A DNA stretch of 64,000 nt from Apostichopus japonicus (lineage: Eukaryota > Echinodermata > Holothuroidea > Aspidochirotida > Stichopodidae). Below the pieces are notes generated by a model. That model saw only the letters and a list, made by a program, of their open reading frames with translations. It searched no databases and was not told the DNA's origin. The stretch is from the NCBI RefSeq assembly GCF_037975245.1, contig NC_092582.1, forward strand, positions 16,399,577 to 16,463,576, written 5' to 3'. Of this stretch, positions 38,294 through 51,206 are shown in pieces. Within the stretch, counting starts at the first letter, position 1, and every line of letters starts with the position of its first letter. The translations under genes and the position numbers were made by a program.

Positions 38294-39342
38294 TCATGTG
38301 ACCAATTTGGCCAATTTTAGCCGGGTGATCGTCCTTGACTTGCAATGACCCTTCATGAAAACATCCTATCAATAAATTCAGCTTATGTTTCTTATTCGTT
38401 CTTTCTATATTGTTTCTTCACAAAGTATACTATATACCTTTCTTCTCGGTAAGATAAAATGGACTTGGATAAAGAAAGGTACAAAAAGAGAAAGAAAAGT
38501 GGAGAGAGGGAGAGAGAGAGAGAAAAGGGTCTGTTCAATATCTAAGACGGTTTTTCGTTCCGCTCGGTGATCAAGATTGATATAATTAAACCAGAGGAAG
38601 AGGTTGGTTTGACTGAAAGGCGTGATTAAACTAAATCTGTTTCCAAAAAATGAGGCACCTTGATCTGAAGCGAAGAGGCCAAATATGATAATAAAGAGGA
38701 TGTCAAAATAAAACAAAAGTATTGCTCCCTAAATTAAAGCGAATCGAGCCGTAAATTCTAACCAATTTAAGAGGTCTATAGATATAAAAAGAAGAAGAAG
38801 AAGGAGAAGTTTATAAAAAGGCACCTCAGTTTTGTTAAGTTTTTTTTTCAAGGCCTTTCTTGAATCATTTTATGGCAAATATACAGCTGTCCTGATGTAT
38901 ATTATAGATTCTGTTAAAGCCGGTTTATATTTGCACTTGAAAGCAAACAATTGGTAAGAATGAATAGGAATAACAGTGGAATATTGAAATATGCCGATAG
39001 TGTAATATTGATGACTGTTACTGTAAAATCCCCCTACCCGCCCCGTCCCCCCCCCCAAAAAAAAGAAAAAAAAAGAAGAGACGTATATAAATACTATGGC
39101 AACTGAGGACGTATTTTTCATGTTATTATTCATCACGTGTCGGTAAACAGCCAATAAGAAGCCGCCTTTAAACGTCATGATTATAAATGCATCGAGCCAA
39201 GCGAGTGAACTACAATGTTATAGAATTTTAGGCATCAAACAGTAACGTTGCCTTTACTCCCCCCTCCGACTTCCCAAAAACAGGGGGTGGGTCGCTTTAA
39301 TATTCTAGAATATTGGGGTTTTCTTCAGAATGCCATACCCTT

Positions 39343-39387
<45 letters not shown>

Positions 39388-42300
39388 CCTACATCCAAAA
39401 ACATATATAACAAATAAACCTGGTTTTATTGGGACATCCACATCCACAATACTTTAAAGCCGAAAATGAAATTAATAACTAAAAGAAAAATGAAAAAAAA
39501 AAAAAAAAAAAAACACCGATCGATTATGTAGCGAAAACTTCTAAGACAACGAAATTAGTTGTAAAAATGACTAGCTAACATGAAACGTGTCGCCGCTGGT
39601 AAGAAAATTGAAAACCAGCGTCTGCTTTCCATTATCCAATTGGGAAATATGTCATTAATCCATAATCCTAATTTGATATGACAAACAAAACGAAACTAGA
39701 CTTTATCATTAAAAAATATGGAAAAAGAGGAAGAAAAAAAAAATTCTTGTCTCTCTCTCCACTCCTCTCTGCATTCCCTCTTTCTCTGTCTGTCTTTCTC
39801 CTAGAAATCGTGGTCACACAATTTCAGCCACGAGTCGACAAATTCCCGGCGGTTTTACCACGACGCTGAAGTAATATTGTCCGTAACACTTTATCACATG
39901 TATTATTTACTCAGTGCGTTCTACACATATTTTTTTTTTCTTTTTGGAAACCATTCATATTTAAATATGATTTGACACGTCACAGAAGCCGCAGCGAATT
40001 ATCTCAGAGGCGATGGAATAGAACAGCGATAATCAATCGTAATGCAATCTCATTTCTATAACATTTTGAATACAGCTTACGCACCGTTGGTCTTAAGAGG
40101 GATGAAAATAATTGCACCCGAACGGGAACGTCTGCTAGCTTCGACCCGTTTCCAGAGTGTGGCAGACTCATCACCGAAGCAAAGTCGCTAGCGAGCCGTA
40201 ACGGTGCGGAACTTATTTTCACTCGTAGGATAAACACTTGGGAAATATCACCGCGCTGGTGAGCATTAAGCTATCAAAAAAGTTAATAGAAAATACGCGT
40301 GGTGAAACCCAATTTTCTTTGGCCAAGTCTCGGGGAGCCTCAGAGTTGCTTGGACCAATCAATGCGAGATATTATTTTTTCCCTTCTTCTCTATGTTTTT
40401 GTTTGGCTTTTTTTCAGGATTGCTTTATTATAAATCTAATTGCATTCACGCCTTTATAGTTTTTTTTCTCTTATCCAAACTTTGAAGCCTTTTCCCCACA
40501 ACGTCCAGATATTTTCTCCTATTTATTATTGCAAACGTATAAGGTTACGAAATAAGTTTTTCTACTTCTTCTATATAGTGCTTTTCTACCCCCCCCCCCT
40601 CCTTTTTTCTTCTTTCGTTCAGACCGATTTGAAATGTTGACTGACAAGACCGCTTGCAGTCAAGTCGATTCGGAGTTGCCAGATGATTAACCCTCTGGCC
40701 TTCTCCTTTCCTCCGTTTTTACACAAGAACATAAAAAAAAAGAGGGAGAGAGATAAAAATATAAAAAAATTAGAGACAAAAATGCGCAAAATATTCGGAT
40801 CCACCATCTTGTCAGTCAGGTCGAGACCCCAATCCGTCACTGGAAGGGTGCAAACTATCGTTTTGCCCGACAGGGAGAAAGAAGAAGAAAAAAAAATATC
40901 CACAAAAGATTGATACGCCCTCTAGTTATAAATTTGACAGGATCGATTTCCCGCACGACAAAAAATGGACGTAATTTTCCTAAGGGTCCTAAAAGTTTTC
41001 ACTTAGGCCTAAATTCCACGCGGTCTGACTGACAACTTTATTCATGAAACAAATTGACAAAGAGATAAAGCAATTTGGAGCCCGTTGCTAGGGTTAATAT
41101 TTTTTTTCTCCTGCAGGTGGAATTTTTTTTTTTCTAAAGAAGGTCGTTTGGAAAAGGTTATCTTCCCGATATCGGCTTTTAATATGTATACATAAACTAT
41201 CAACGTACTAATCTCTCGGAAGAAGAAGCTATGGTATGCATGCATGTATACAACAAAACTGTGTGTTATATACGCGGAATAGCAAGAGGTTATTAGGCTT
41301 TATAACTCAACAAGAAAAAACATGTTTATTGTAACAAATGAAAGTCTGTTTTACTTGGGTTCGTGCGAAATCTCTGTGATGGAAAAAGTGTATAACGGTA
41401 AATTCATGACAGCGTTGTCTCAGAATATTATGTTTATTGTTATTATCACACTCGCAGTGCCACCTGGGTAAATCTTGTTGTATCTACTTTATAAATGAGG
41501 ATTGTTTTTGGGTGGTAAAACGTTTACAAAAGTTGAGATAGGTTGTATTAATATATGCATACATATCGATATTTCAGTCTTAGTCTTAGAGGTAAACAGA
41601 CCCAGGCTTATTCCACTAAGCTGTACTGTGATTTTGACTTGTTTATCTCATATGCAGAAACGACAGACTTCTCCATACCCATACTATAATTATACCTGTA
41701 TAGAGTGTGTGTGGGTGGGGGATGGGGGTAATTAATACCGTACTCGCAAAAGTCATCTGGGCGTGGAGCAAGGTCACATAGCAACTACAAAATGTACTTC
41801 CTTTAACTTATAACCGTAGGATATATACTATATTATTCAATTTTATTTGGGGAAGGAAAACGCATATACCCAACCGTCCTTTGAGTGGGGGTAATGGCGA
41901 AGTGTGTGGGTAAGGAGGTACTTGCTTCACTGGAAAAAGAAAGTAGAAGTTTAAGAAAAAAAGACCAATAACTGCATGTGTTCTCCAAGGCCTAAAAAAT
42001 TAGAATTACCGATGTAATACAGGCGGTTAACCGGTTTGTCATTTGACTGTAATTTTTGAACGGTTAACCGATTGTGGGAATCTCGAAGTCTGTTGGTGGC
42101 TTCCTTCTGATTCTTTTCTTTGACGGCCATACTTAAAAAAAAAAACGACTGGTGCTTTAGTGTTTCCCCGTGGCTCCCATACATATGTGCATCTATAGGT
42201 TAGGGTCAACTTAGATGGATCCTACTTCTTTCCTCCTTCCTTTCTCTGACGGTCACCTCCTCTCATCCATATTTCGAACCGACTCATTTATACAAGAGAC

Positions 42301-42409
42301 AGAGGACTGTATACCACTATACACAATTGCTTGTAACATCCTGGTTGAAACTATTGATACCAACAAGTTTACAAGAAATCAATCTTCTGTTCACTTTATC
42401 TTATACCTC
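38294..42409. other. AT-rich non-coding stretch
   Basis: I see no recognisable gene in 4.1 kb. Items seen: GA-rich patch 38,490-38,525, (TA)n 39,345-39,382, poly-A 39,493-39,513, and C runs near 39,043 and 40,590. A block at 40,060-40,225 with more CpG encodes a 77-residue minus frame without recognisable motifs. At 42,023-42,070 two CGGTTAACCG palindromes stand about 37 bp apart. The first overlaps AACCGGTT, the Grainyhead-type core. Confidence 0.5.
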
Positions 42410-42541
42410 TCCCTCCCTTCCCATACCCTCCCAAAACCTCCCTCACCCTTCCTCCTCCCTCCTCCCTCCCCTCCTCCCTCCCGTCCTCCCTCCTCCTTCC
42501 TCCCTCCTCCCTCCTCCCTCCACCCTCCTCTTTCTCTCCAC
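42410..42541. repeat. Polypyrimidine (CCTCCT)-type tract
   Basis: About 130 bp almost free of purines on the plus strand (irregular TCCC, CTCC and TCCTCC). The minus strand is a G/A run with many GGAGG and GGGAGG clusters, suitable for G-quadruplex or triplex structures. Confidence 0.85.
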
Positions 42542-43659
42542 CCCTCTCTATCTTGGCCGAGCTTCTCATATTTTCCGATATATTAATCAAGCGTGTACAG
42601 AAACAAAACAAAAAAAAAAAACCATCATATACCTATTTGCTGAGAGAACATAATGTAAAGAAGAAAAAAAATCGAACTTTAAAAAAATAAGAGGCGATAG
42701 TATTGAGAGACAGAAGAAGGAGAAAGTAAATGAGAAAATGTCTTGTAAAAAGATACAGAAAGCGATAAAGGGTTGCCCTTTATCCCTCGGTTAGGTATTT
42801 GAAAACCATCCTTCGTTAAATTACATTAGCGACGCAAACTGGGGCCACGGGTAGCTATGACACTATCACATCAAACACTTAGGTTGCGCGCCGTTTTATC
42901 GATGAAGTTAAGTGAAAAGCTCTTTTCCGAGTACTGCAGCTGCCTCGCTAACACTTTTCCTTTACTTTAAAATTCAAAGCTGAAATTAACATTGGCTTTT
43001 TGGCTTCTTCTTCTTATTTCTTCATGTGTTTCTTTTTTTTTCTTCTTCTTCTTTATGCCTTGGATGGCTAGGACCTCTCACCGCGTAAATTGCTTAAGAG
43101 GCAGAACGGGACGAATCGCCATTGACAAAACCTCCCCCCACAATATAAGGTAATTGATTAAGGAAGAAAGGAAGGGAAAAAAAAGTATTATTGAATGTAC
43201 TACGGCCAGAGTCGTTCGGTCTCAAAACTCATTAGGTTGTGTATATCCTTTGCTTTACAACACTGAAATGCAAACAGTGATTACCCGCACTGCCACTTTA
43301 CTGGGTTTGTGTGCGTGTGTGTGTGTGTGCTTGTCTTCTGTTTTTGATCTAACCAAGAGGTGCCCACGCCATTTCAATCAAAAACCTTCCCTATTCTGTC
43401 TGTACCTTGATTCGGGTCGTTTCCATTATCAACGCAGTTGATTCGAGAAAAAATGTTTTAATTACTCTGTAAACGTGTGATTTAATTAATATCCAACTCA
43501 AAACATCGCTCCCGCAAAATAACAACCCCTTGAAAGCTGAGCGTGGGAAAACAAACTTTCGTCACCCCCTATGAAAATAATCGACTAGCCCTTTCGTAGG
43601 ATTGGTGAGAAAAGCCCTGGCAGCCTAATATATCAAACGGTCTATTTATTAGTACCAGA
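42542..43659. other. Non-coding stretch
   Basis: I see no gene. GTGTGTGTGTGTG near 43,310-43,328 and (CTT)n near 43,038. Confidence 0.5.
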
Positions 43660-44135
43660 GATATACAAGGTATTGTCGTCGTCGTAGTCGTCGTATGAGT
43701 TAGAGTAGTAAACTGCAATATGCTGTGATAGCAGAAACCAACCTACCGATAAAGCCAGGCAAACGCGTGGAAAGGCAGACAGTTGTTATCGAGGTACCGT
43801 TACTGAAGCACGCGCTCGAGGCTAGGCAATTTCGTGGGAAACGGACGGTTCAAAAGCCATTGGTACGATACGACTGGATAGCATTGCTTGCTTGTTTGCT
43901 GCTGCTGGTACACGGTTTATAAGTGAGAAATTCGTAGAGGAAGGAAGCACAAACTCGCAGATTTGCTCTGTTCTTTTCATTTCCTTTTATACTTTGGAGG
44001 AAAGTTTACAGAGAATTTGTGGCGCTCAAGGATTAGAGTATAGCATCCCGGACGAAGCGTACGGTAATCTTTTTACGACAAGAAGAAGTGTTCATTTTCT
44101 AGGACTTCATATAGTGTTTTGCTGGGATTATTAGT
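43660..44135 (+). promoter_or_regulatory. CpG-richer block, possible promoter or 5' exon
   Basis: Starts with a GTCGTCGTCGTAGTCGTCGT repeat and keeps far more CpG than its surroundings. Two overlapping small plus frames occur (65 residues from 43,725 and 80 residues from 43,892), neither with a recognised domain. A transcription start for a gene whose first coding exon might be at 45,181 is one reading. I see no TATA box that settles it. Confidence 0.25.
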
Positions 44136-45156
44136 TCGCACGAGTTTGTGTTGCTGAATACACGTCGACCTTGTATCACAAAATGTGCACATGGATCTTG
44201 TAGCCATCGAGTAACAGTTCTTTATTTCTTTTCTTGGTGGTTTTTTTCCTTCTTGTAAATCAATTTGATTAATGTGTTTGGCACCTTTCTTTGGGGTAAT
44301 CGGCTTACCGTCTGTTGGTGTGCATATATATATATCAGATCGTTCTTGTGTACATTTTGATTGGCTAACATAACGAACTGTTTTTGGGGGGAAATAAAAA
44401 AGAAAGAAGGAAAAAGGAATTCGGAACTGAAAATAATCTTACCCTTCAGTTATCTTGACGTAATAAATTAAATGACCTATATTTAATCTGTTTTTGTTCA
44501 AAAATAAAAAAATAAAATAGAACGTAAAACTTCTTGGAGAAATTTTGCCATTTGGTTTTAAATCTGACCAAAACCAGGCTCACACCAAAAGTTAGAAAGG
44601 AAACAACTCTATATGCGTGGTACTAGCCTACTAGTTGTATTTGGGCATCCGGGATTATCAAGTTAGCCTTTCATTAAAAAGAACCAGTTCGAGTGACAGA
44701 ATAAAGACAACAATCCACAGCAGGAATGCAAATAGATTAAACCAAGCTTCAATAGTTATCTGGTAATCAGCACGTGGGTGTTAACTTATGGTCTTTGCCA
44801 AATATTGACCAATTTTGATTGACGCACCAACACGTGTATTTAACGTGCAATAAAACCAGGAACATCTCAGTGGACAAACTCGGTCTTTTGCAGTGAATAG
44901 AAACTCGCAGTGCTTTTTTGATTGCACCATCCACGCGACCCCCGTACCCGTGGGTGTTGAAACAAGGAAATTCAGCCTTGGTAAAGAGGTATACTTCAAG
45001 ACAGTTTTTTGGACCCCAGAACAATAACAACAACAAATAGACCAGGAGTAATCAACAAATCTAACCTATATATTGACAAGGCTGGAAATCATAGAGAATT
45101 ACATAGACGCTTAGACATTATTTACCTTCTTTTCTTTTGTGTGAATTTGTGGTGAA
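44136..45156. other. Non-coding stretch
   Basis: I see nothing convincing. An 89-residue minus frame at 44,767-45,036 overlaps a 72-residue frame in another phase. Neither matches a family I know. Confidence 0.5.
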
Positions 45157-45226
45157 GAGCAAACGTTTTTACCAACAACTATGAGAATGACGGCGAGAAG
45201 TGAGGATCAATCGACCATTAACAGTG
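45157..45226 (+). CDS. Candidate first coding exon (partial gene)
   Basis: A pyrimidine run (CCTTCTTTTCTTTTGTGTG) precedes AG at about 45,155-45,156 and could serve as an acceptor. ATG is at 45,181 in the context ACAACTATGAGAATGACGGC. The frame reads MRMTARSEDQSTINSG and is cut after the first base of the Gly codon by GTAAGT at 45,227, a consensus donor. The peptide is polar with no signal sequence. Function unknown. The next in-phase piece could be the 11-nt microexon at 49,517, but neither junction is tested. Confidence is low because words this short occur by chance. Confidence 0.25.
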
Positions 45227-46515
45227 GTAAGTTTACCCAAACTATGACTTTTACCAACCTTATCATTATTGACGTATATAAATATATCACTCCCTATATT
45301 GTCAAGGTCGTGTATACCAATTCATTATATCACGGTTAAGTCTTTCAAAGTTCTGTATGCCATTTGATATCTGCTGTGTCTGAACTGACGACGTTTTTTT
45401 GTTCTCAAAAGAGCTTTGATATATTCCTCGTTCAAATATCACCGTTGCTAGGGTTCTGACGGTCTAATATGATCATATATAGAGCCTTGTGATATAGAAT
45501 TGCGTACTACGTTCATCAATACAACAGTTCCGCGAGATGAAGTATACAATCTCCCTGATGTAATTAATAACCTTTGGAAGGGCAATAACGCTCGATGATG
45601 TATAATCTCATGCCACTTCATAACTTCAGTCCTCGACAGTCTGAAACAGCTCTGAGACCTAATTAACGGGGGGCTTGGGCGGCTTCATGAAATCCGTTGC
45701 AGGTCCAGCCACTCACTGTCAGATAAGAGCGGGGTGGCCTTGGTGGGTTAATTTGGGAAGGGATATGAAAGGCTCCATATGTATCAACGAAAGCTGAATT
45801 GTAATACGACTATTTGCTCATTGCTTAGCAGTTGATATTGTAAGTCTATAACTGATTTTATTCAATGATGTTGCATGTTGTACGTTTATGCAGGTTATAT
45901 AGTCCTACATACATACGGGTAAAAATAAGATTTTTTATTCCCTTTCTTCTTCCGTTGGTAATCCCTGAGACCCTGACATTAATATATAAATGTATGGCAT
46001 AGGAGAAGGCACGACGGTAACACATATACCTTTTGGTTTTTAATATTTGCTAGACTTGAGTAGTTCATCTCGTATATGTTAGACTGATTAGAATTTGTTG
46101 TACAACTCCATTCATGGAAGTATAATAATTTAATGCTTTCTGTGCGAACCCTTGCCCGTGCATGCATGCACAAAGAACACAACCAACCCGCATGGTGTAC
46201 AAAGTAACACTTCACGACAGGCGATCCGCAATTGGTGTCGCATATAGTCCGTTGTAGGTCAAAGCCGATACGAAAGGAATTCCCCGCTGTTTGACCTGTA
46301 ACTCTTTCAGTCATATTGACGGGTTGTTTTGAGTGTACAAACACACATGTATATACCAACTTCTCAATAGTCAATATACTACGGTATTGTGTGCGGAGGG
46401 ATCAAACTGACTGAATGCACCGTACTCACTAGCGTTATGTACAGACATAACAGACCCAAGGCAATGTGATGTCTGCGTGGGTTTTACAGCCTTATATAAT
46501 GTGTGAAGACTCACA
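45227..46515. other. Non-coding stretch
   Basis: I see no gene. A 131-residue minus frame (45,979-46,374) is free of repeats but has no recognised motif or splice context. Confidence 0.45.
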
Positions 46516-46533
46516 AGTATATATATATGTATA

Positions 46534-46567
<34 letters not shown>

Positions 46568-46640
46568 CATATATTATATATATATTTATATATATATAGG
46601 CTATATATATATATATATATAAACATATATATGTAAACAA
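46516..46640. repeat. (TA)n microsatellite, interrupted
   Basis: TA runs broken by TGTATA, ACATATA, ATTATATA and AGGCTATA. Confidence 0.9.
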
Positions 46641-48264
46641 TTCTGTCAGGTTTGAACACCTATATATATGTATATAAGGTTCGATATATGAACATACAAC
46701 GGGGAGGGGGGGGGGTATACAACCATAATCATGATGATACAGCACCTCTCCCCTCTACCCCCTTCCCCCTCCCCATGTAGGATCTAGATGTAGATTCACC
46801 ATAATGTTCATGTTATGCTCCATGTTTATCAGTCAGAAAATGTATCCAAAAATCCCATTGGAAAGAGAGTGTCATTCATTCATTTTCTGAGCAAGAAATA
46901 ATAATTACTTATCAACATGTTCTATAAACAGTATATAAACGATGGTAGACGATCATAAGGTTAGTATTGCTAGAACGTTAATATCACCCCCTCCCCGTGC
47001 ACCATACCACCCAATTAACACCGCTACATACCACGCCACCGCATATATTCTACCTATACTCGTCGCAACCGATTCTCGGTATAGAAAATTACCTGTTACC
47101 GTTTGCCCCATTTAATATCAGAAACGAGAAGAAGAAATTTCAAATAAAGGTAATGTCACCCAAATCTTTCTGAACTTGTAATGAACAAAACACCCCTCCG
47201 ACCCCCCCCCCCCTCCCACACTCCACCCCAACAAATTCTTAGTATCCATTATCATTATCATCAAAGGACAGTATTAGCTTCATAGAAATTAATATCGAAA
47301 TAGTTAAGTTCTCGTGAGGTCAATCTTGACAAAGAGAAATTAAAAATGGCACTTTATAATTATATTGTATTCCAAAGAAAACAGAGTCAATATCAAGTCA
47401 ACCCGCATGATAAATAACGAATCGTTAGCTTTATTGAAAACAATAGAAGAAGAAGCGTGGTGCCAATTTGATTGGATCGTGTTACATACTACGAGGGTGA
47501 TAATAGATGGTTGAAATTGAAATTTCAATCTTATAGGGAAGTTAGGGACTGTCCGGGATGATCAGTTTTAATCAATCTTTGAGAAGCCAATTTCACATTT
47601 AAAGAACAGTGGCTTTCGATTAAAAGGTAGCTGTTAGCAATATGATATTTTCGCTCTATTTGGAGTCAAACTTGTTTGAATTTCACTGTTTGAAAACATT
47701 TGGAGTTCAGTCCTGAAAAGAAATGGTCATCATTGACGCTCTCCAAGAGTTGAATTTTCACTCTTTGGAATTTTCAGAGTTCAACATGACGCAGACAGTT
47801 TCAACATCGACAGTGATTGGTTAATTTGGTCGTGACGTCAGAGAGGTCGAAATTGCCGAACTTTTTCTTATCATCAATCGAAGTTACAAATTCAAATTGT
47901 TCAATTATTATTAACAAAAAATAATAATAATAATTTGTGATGAGTGTTAACTTAGCAGAGTTGTAGAAAATGACAACATCTTCTTCAAATCTCTTGATCT
48001 CAAAAAAAAAAAATATTAAAGCTTTGTGTTATATTTCCCCACTTTTCCCAGAATAATTTCCCCCTGATCTTGTTGACAGTCTTGCAAACAATATTTTCAT
48101 GTTGTATTTGTTTCTGGATGACAATTAAGATCGAAATGAGTTTATGAATCACAATTTCAAAATTGTGTGGTTTTTAATTAATTTTCAGCGCCTCGTGCAT
48201 GATGTGTGCATATGTACAATAAAGGTAGCGTGAAAACTGCGCCACTAGGGGTATACTAAAAATC

Positions 48265-48268
<4 letters not shown>
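46641..48268. other. AT-rich non-coding stretch
   Basis: I see no gene. G run near 46,707, C runs near 46,988 and 47,205. Exact TGACGTCA at 47,833-47,840. Confidence 0.5.

Positions 48269-48332
<64 letters not shown>
48269..48332. repeat. (TA)n microsatellite
   Basis: About 64 bp of TA, about 105 bp upstream of a full SINE. Confidence 0.95.
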
Positions 48333-48335
<3 letters not shown>

Positions 48336-48440
48336 CGAGTTGGATAGCATCATGTTTGATCTCTAGAGTAGGGCAAAATATGTCACCAAAAACAGAACTA
48401 GTATTGTTCGATATAGGTGACAAACGCCTACAGTGGAATT

Positions 48441-48601
48441 ACGATCTTCCTTACCGGTTTCGAACCTCTGGACATACAATCAGCGTCCATAGCCTAGTGG
48501 TTAGGGTGTCCGCGTACAGAGCGGGAGGCCCGTGGTTCGAATCCCGGTGGAGGCTGAAAGTTTTTTCACTGTTCTTGATTTTCCAACTCATTACGATTTT
48601 C

Positions 48602-48602
<1 letters not shown>
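48441..48602 (+). mobile_element. tRNA-derived SINE, full-length copy
   Basis: About 162 bp. The head (ACGATCTTCCTTACCGG..) is followed by a tRNA-like domain at about 48,482-48,555. That domain has an A box (TAGCCTAGTGG), an anticodon-like stem-loop (CCGC-GTACAGA-GCGG) and a B box (GGTTCGAATCC), closed by an acceptor-like pairing AGCGTCC/GGAGGCT with one mismatch. The tail is GTTTTTTCACTGTTCTTGAT..CATTACGATTTTCAT followed by (TA)n. The parent tRNA is uncertain. The head also carries GGTTTCGAACC, a near B box in the opposite direction. A 95-residue frame through it is spurious. Confidence 0.9.
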
Positions 48603-48639
<37 letters not shown>

Positions 48640-48642
48640 ATA
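48603..48642. repeat. (TA)n at the SINE 3' end
   Basis: TA alternation with one TTTATA. The same arrangement follows the copies at 29,243 and 50,211, so the SINE tail seems to be a (TA)n rather than poly-A. Confidence 0.9.
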
Positions 48643-49755
48643 ATGATGCGTCCATATCTCTGATATTGTTTAATTAATTTATCATACATGCATTCTATCG
48701 TACATTTCATTATTGATTAACGAATCAATTTGATGTTTTTTTTTTCATTAGTCTCAAAATATAGATTTGACATAAGTTAGATTCGAAATTTCAGTGATTA
48801 CGAGTTAAATTGTCTCAGTATTGTTCTCACTTATAGCATGCTAAATAGACAACATGAAATGATATCATGAGGAAGAAACATTTAAGACATTAACTTGTAA
48901 CCCATTTATTCAATCTCTCAACCCTTCAACCTTCCCCCCCCCCCACCCCACTTCCTTAAAAACAAACAGCAACTCCTACCTACCACACTCACCAAAAACT
49001 TATTTGAAACCTTGATTGATATTTTAATGACTGAATGTGTCATTGGGTTGGCGATTGTAATTTAGCGACAAATGAAATGTCTTTCTGTTGGAAAGTGTGG
49101 GGGTGGGGTAGTGAGGTGGGGGAGGGGTACCCATACATTCCTGACCCTAAAGCATAATAAATCAAGTGTTGAAGGTGATTACCTGTAAGCTGATTACACC
49201 ATTTTTGGGGGGATCGTGAAGAAACACTTCCTGTAACTACGGCCACGGATCAACAAAACAGTTACGAATTGACTGTTGTTGGTGGTATAGCAATCATTTG
49301 TATATGTGTGTAAATAGCTTATTTTTGATCCGTGTCGATTCATCGAAAACATTCAGTTATTGTTATTGTTGAAATAATTAGACCTATAGACTAGTCTTGC
49401 GTTCATAAGTTTATACATTGTGTTCGAAGAAAAGTTATAAGGGTTCTTCGAAATTATATTTTCGCAATTCACATACTCCCCCCCCCCCCCCCCACCCATT
49501 TCCTTTGATCTTTCAGGCGTCGCTCAGGTAAATTTGGACAGTCATACATCGTTTAGTGGTTTTGACAATAGGCTATTATAACTACAGAATATTCGCGGTT
49601 CCTTTGTGGTTCTCTTTGTGATGCTGGTATTTTGAAAACGCTTTTCGTTTTAATAAATATGCTTTTTCAGGTGTTTTGATGACGTACGGAATTATAATTT
49701 ATTTATAAAAAGCAAGAACAATCTGATGAGTAATATGAGTAATATGATGAGTAAT
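48643..49755. other. Non-coding stretch
   Basis: I see no gene except a possible microexon. C runs lie near 48,936 and 49,479. Confidence 0.5.
49517..49527 (+). CDS. Possible 11-nt microexon
   Basis: TTTGATCTTTCAG precedes GCGTCGCTCAG, which is followed by the donor-like GTAAAT. Its phase fits the candidate exon ending at 45,226 (G + GC = Gly, then Val-Ala-Gln). Very speculative. Confidence 0.12.
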
Positions 49756-49945
<190 letters not shown>

Positions 49946-50004
49946 GTTGGTTGGTTGGCGTCTATCTTGGCGCAGAGTGCTCTATGTCCAGTGGACAGAG
50001 CGGA

Positions 50005-50174
50005 ATATATGTTGATACTAGTTGAGACTAGTGGAACACTAGTAATTGTAACTCGGAGTTTCACGCGTTATAGCGATCGTCAGACAACTCTGTCTGATGA
50101 GTTGTCTGACGATCGCTATAACGCGTGAAACTCCGAGTTACAATTACTAGTGTTCCACTAGTCTCAACAAGTAT

Positions 50175-50184
<10 letters not shown>
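50005..50184. repeat. Near-perfect inverted repeat, 86-bp arms, 8-bp loop
   Basis: The left arm 50,005-50,090 and the right arm 50,099-50,184 are complementary with one mismatch (TACTAGTTGAG against CTCAACAAGTA). The loop is TGTCTGAT. Arm content is non-repetitive (GGAGTTTCACGCGTTATAGC, CGATCGTCAGACAACTC). It stands just left of a (TA)n tract and a SINE. It may be a foldback MITE or a head-to-head duplication. Any transcript through it would fold into a long double-stranded hairpin. Confidence 0.95.
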
Positions 50185-50210
<26 letters not shown>

Positions 50211-50212
<2 letters not shown>

Positions 50213-50372
50213 GAAAATCGTAATGAGTTGGAAAATCAAGAACAGTGAAAAAACTTCCAGCCTCCACCGGGATTCGAAACCGGGCCTCCCGCTTTGTACG
50301 CGGACACCCTAACCAACTAGGCCATGGACGCTGATTGTATGTCCAGAGGTTCTAAACCGGTAAGGAAGGTCG

Positions 50373-50376
<4 letters not shown>
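50211..50376 (-). mobile_element. tRNA-derived SINE, full-length minus-strand copy
   Basis: Reverse orientation of the 48.4 kb copy. Reading the minus strand: head ATTACGACCTTCCTTACCGG, A box region TGGCCTAGTTGG, anticodon-like hairpin TCCGC-GTACAAA-GCGGG (5 bp with one G-T pair), B box GTTTCGAATCC, then the common tail. (TA)n flanks both ends, so no target duplication can be read. Differences from the 48.4 kb copy are scattered substitutions. Confidence 0.9.

Positions 50377-50446
<70 letters not shown>
50377..50446. repeat. (TA)n microsatellite
   Basis: About 70 bp of TA adjoining the SINE head. Confidence 0.95.
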
Positions 50447-50448
<2 letters not shown>

Positions 50449-51206
50449 TGGTAGTGTTTGCCCCCACCAGTCTTATTGATGGTCTCACTGTTATCGGTGT
50501 CGTTAACAGTGCAAGTCTCATATATGAGTTGGTCTGTCAAGTCTCATGTATGGTCTCGGTCTTTACAGGTCTTATTGGTCTGAAGTTAATGTTTGTATCC
50601 CACAAAATGACCAGATTTATTTAATGGTCTGTGTCACAGGTATCGTTTACGATTTTCATATAAATATCAGTGGTTCTCATTTTCAAAGTGCTGTGGCATC
50701 GGTACCAATCCTGTTATTGTCGTCTTGTTATACTCGGTTTCATTAATGTAGGCTATACCCCATTGTCAGTTTCATTTCAATGTTTACTTTCCCCCTTTCT
50801 CTGCCCCTCCCACTCACGCCCCCCCCCCCACAACCCCGCCGCCTTCCTGACCTGACAACTGGGCTGGCATGTTGTATATATGAAATTTCCCATTTGTACA
50901 TTAGCGAATGATTCCAAACGCGAGAAGCGGATTTACGAATTAACCCTATACTCTAGTATCAAAAGGCTTCTCGTTTCATTGGTGTTTCGAACTTGTAGTG
51001 AACTTTAATGGTGACTGATCAAAGTTTTACAAACAACATTGCAAATGTTTCATACATAGGGGAACTGATAAATTGTTAACTGGTAAATCCAAGTGGAGAG
51101 AACGTGATACGTTTGAATTCTGTTGAATTTATTCAAGGGGCACAAAATGGGGTATAACTCTTTTCCCCATTTTTCATGATGATTCATGGGTGCCATGGTC
51201 ATTTAA
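50447..51206. other. Non-coding stretch
   Basis: I see no gene. AATAAA for the minus strand is at 51,128-51,133, and a C run lies near 50,820. Confidence 0.5.

Noticed and set aside
45979-46374. 131-residue minus-strand frame
   Set aside because: No similarity I recognise, and no acceptor, donor or promoter context; a chance frame of this length is possible in 64 kb.
48482-48555. A functional tRNA gene
   Set aside because: Acceptor and T-stem mismatches, an odd anticodon loop, and the same sequence with shared head and tail in other copies show it is a SINE.
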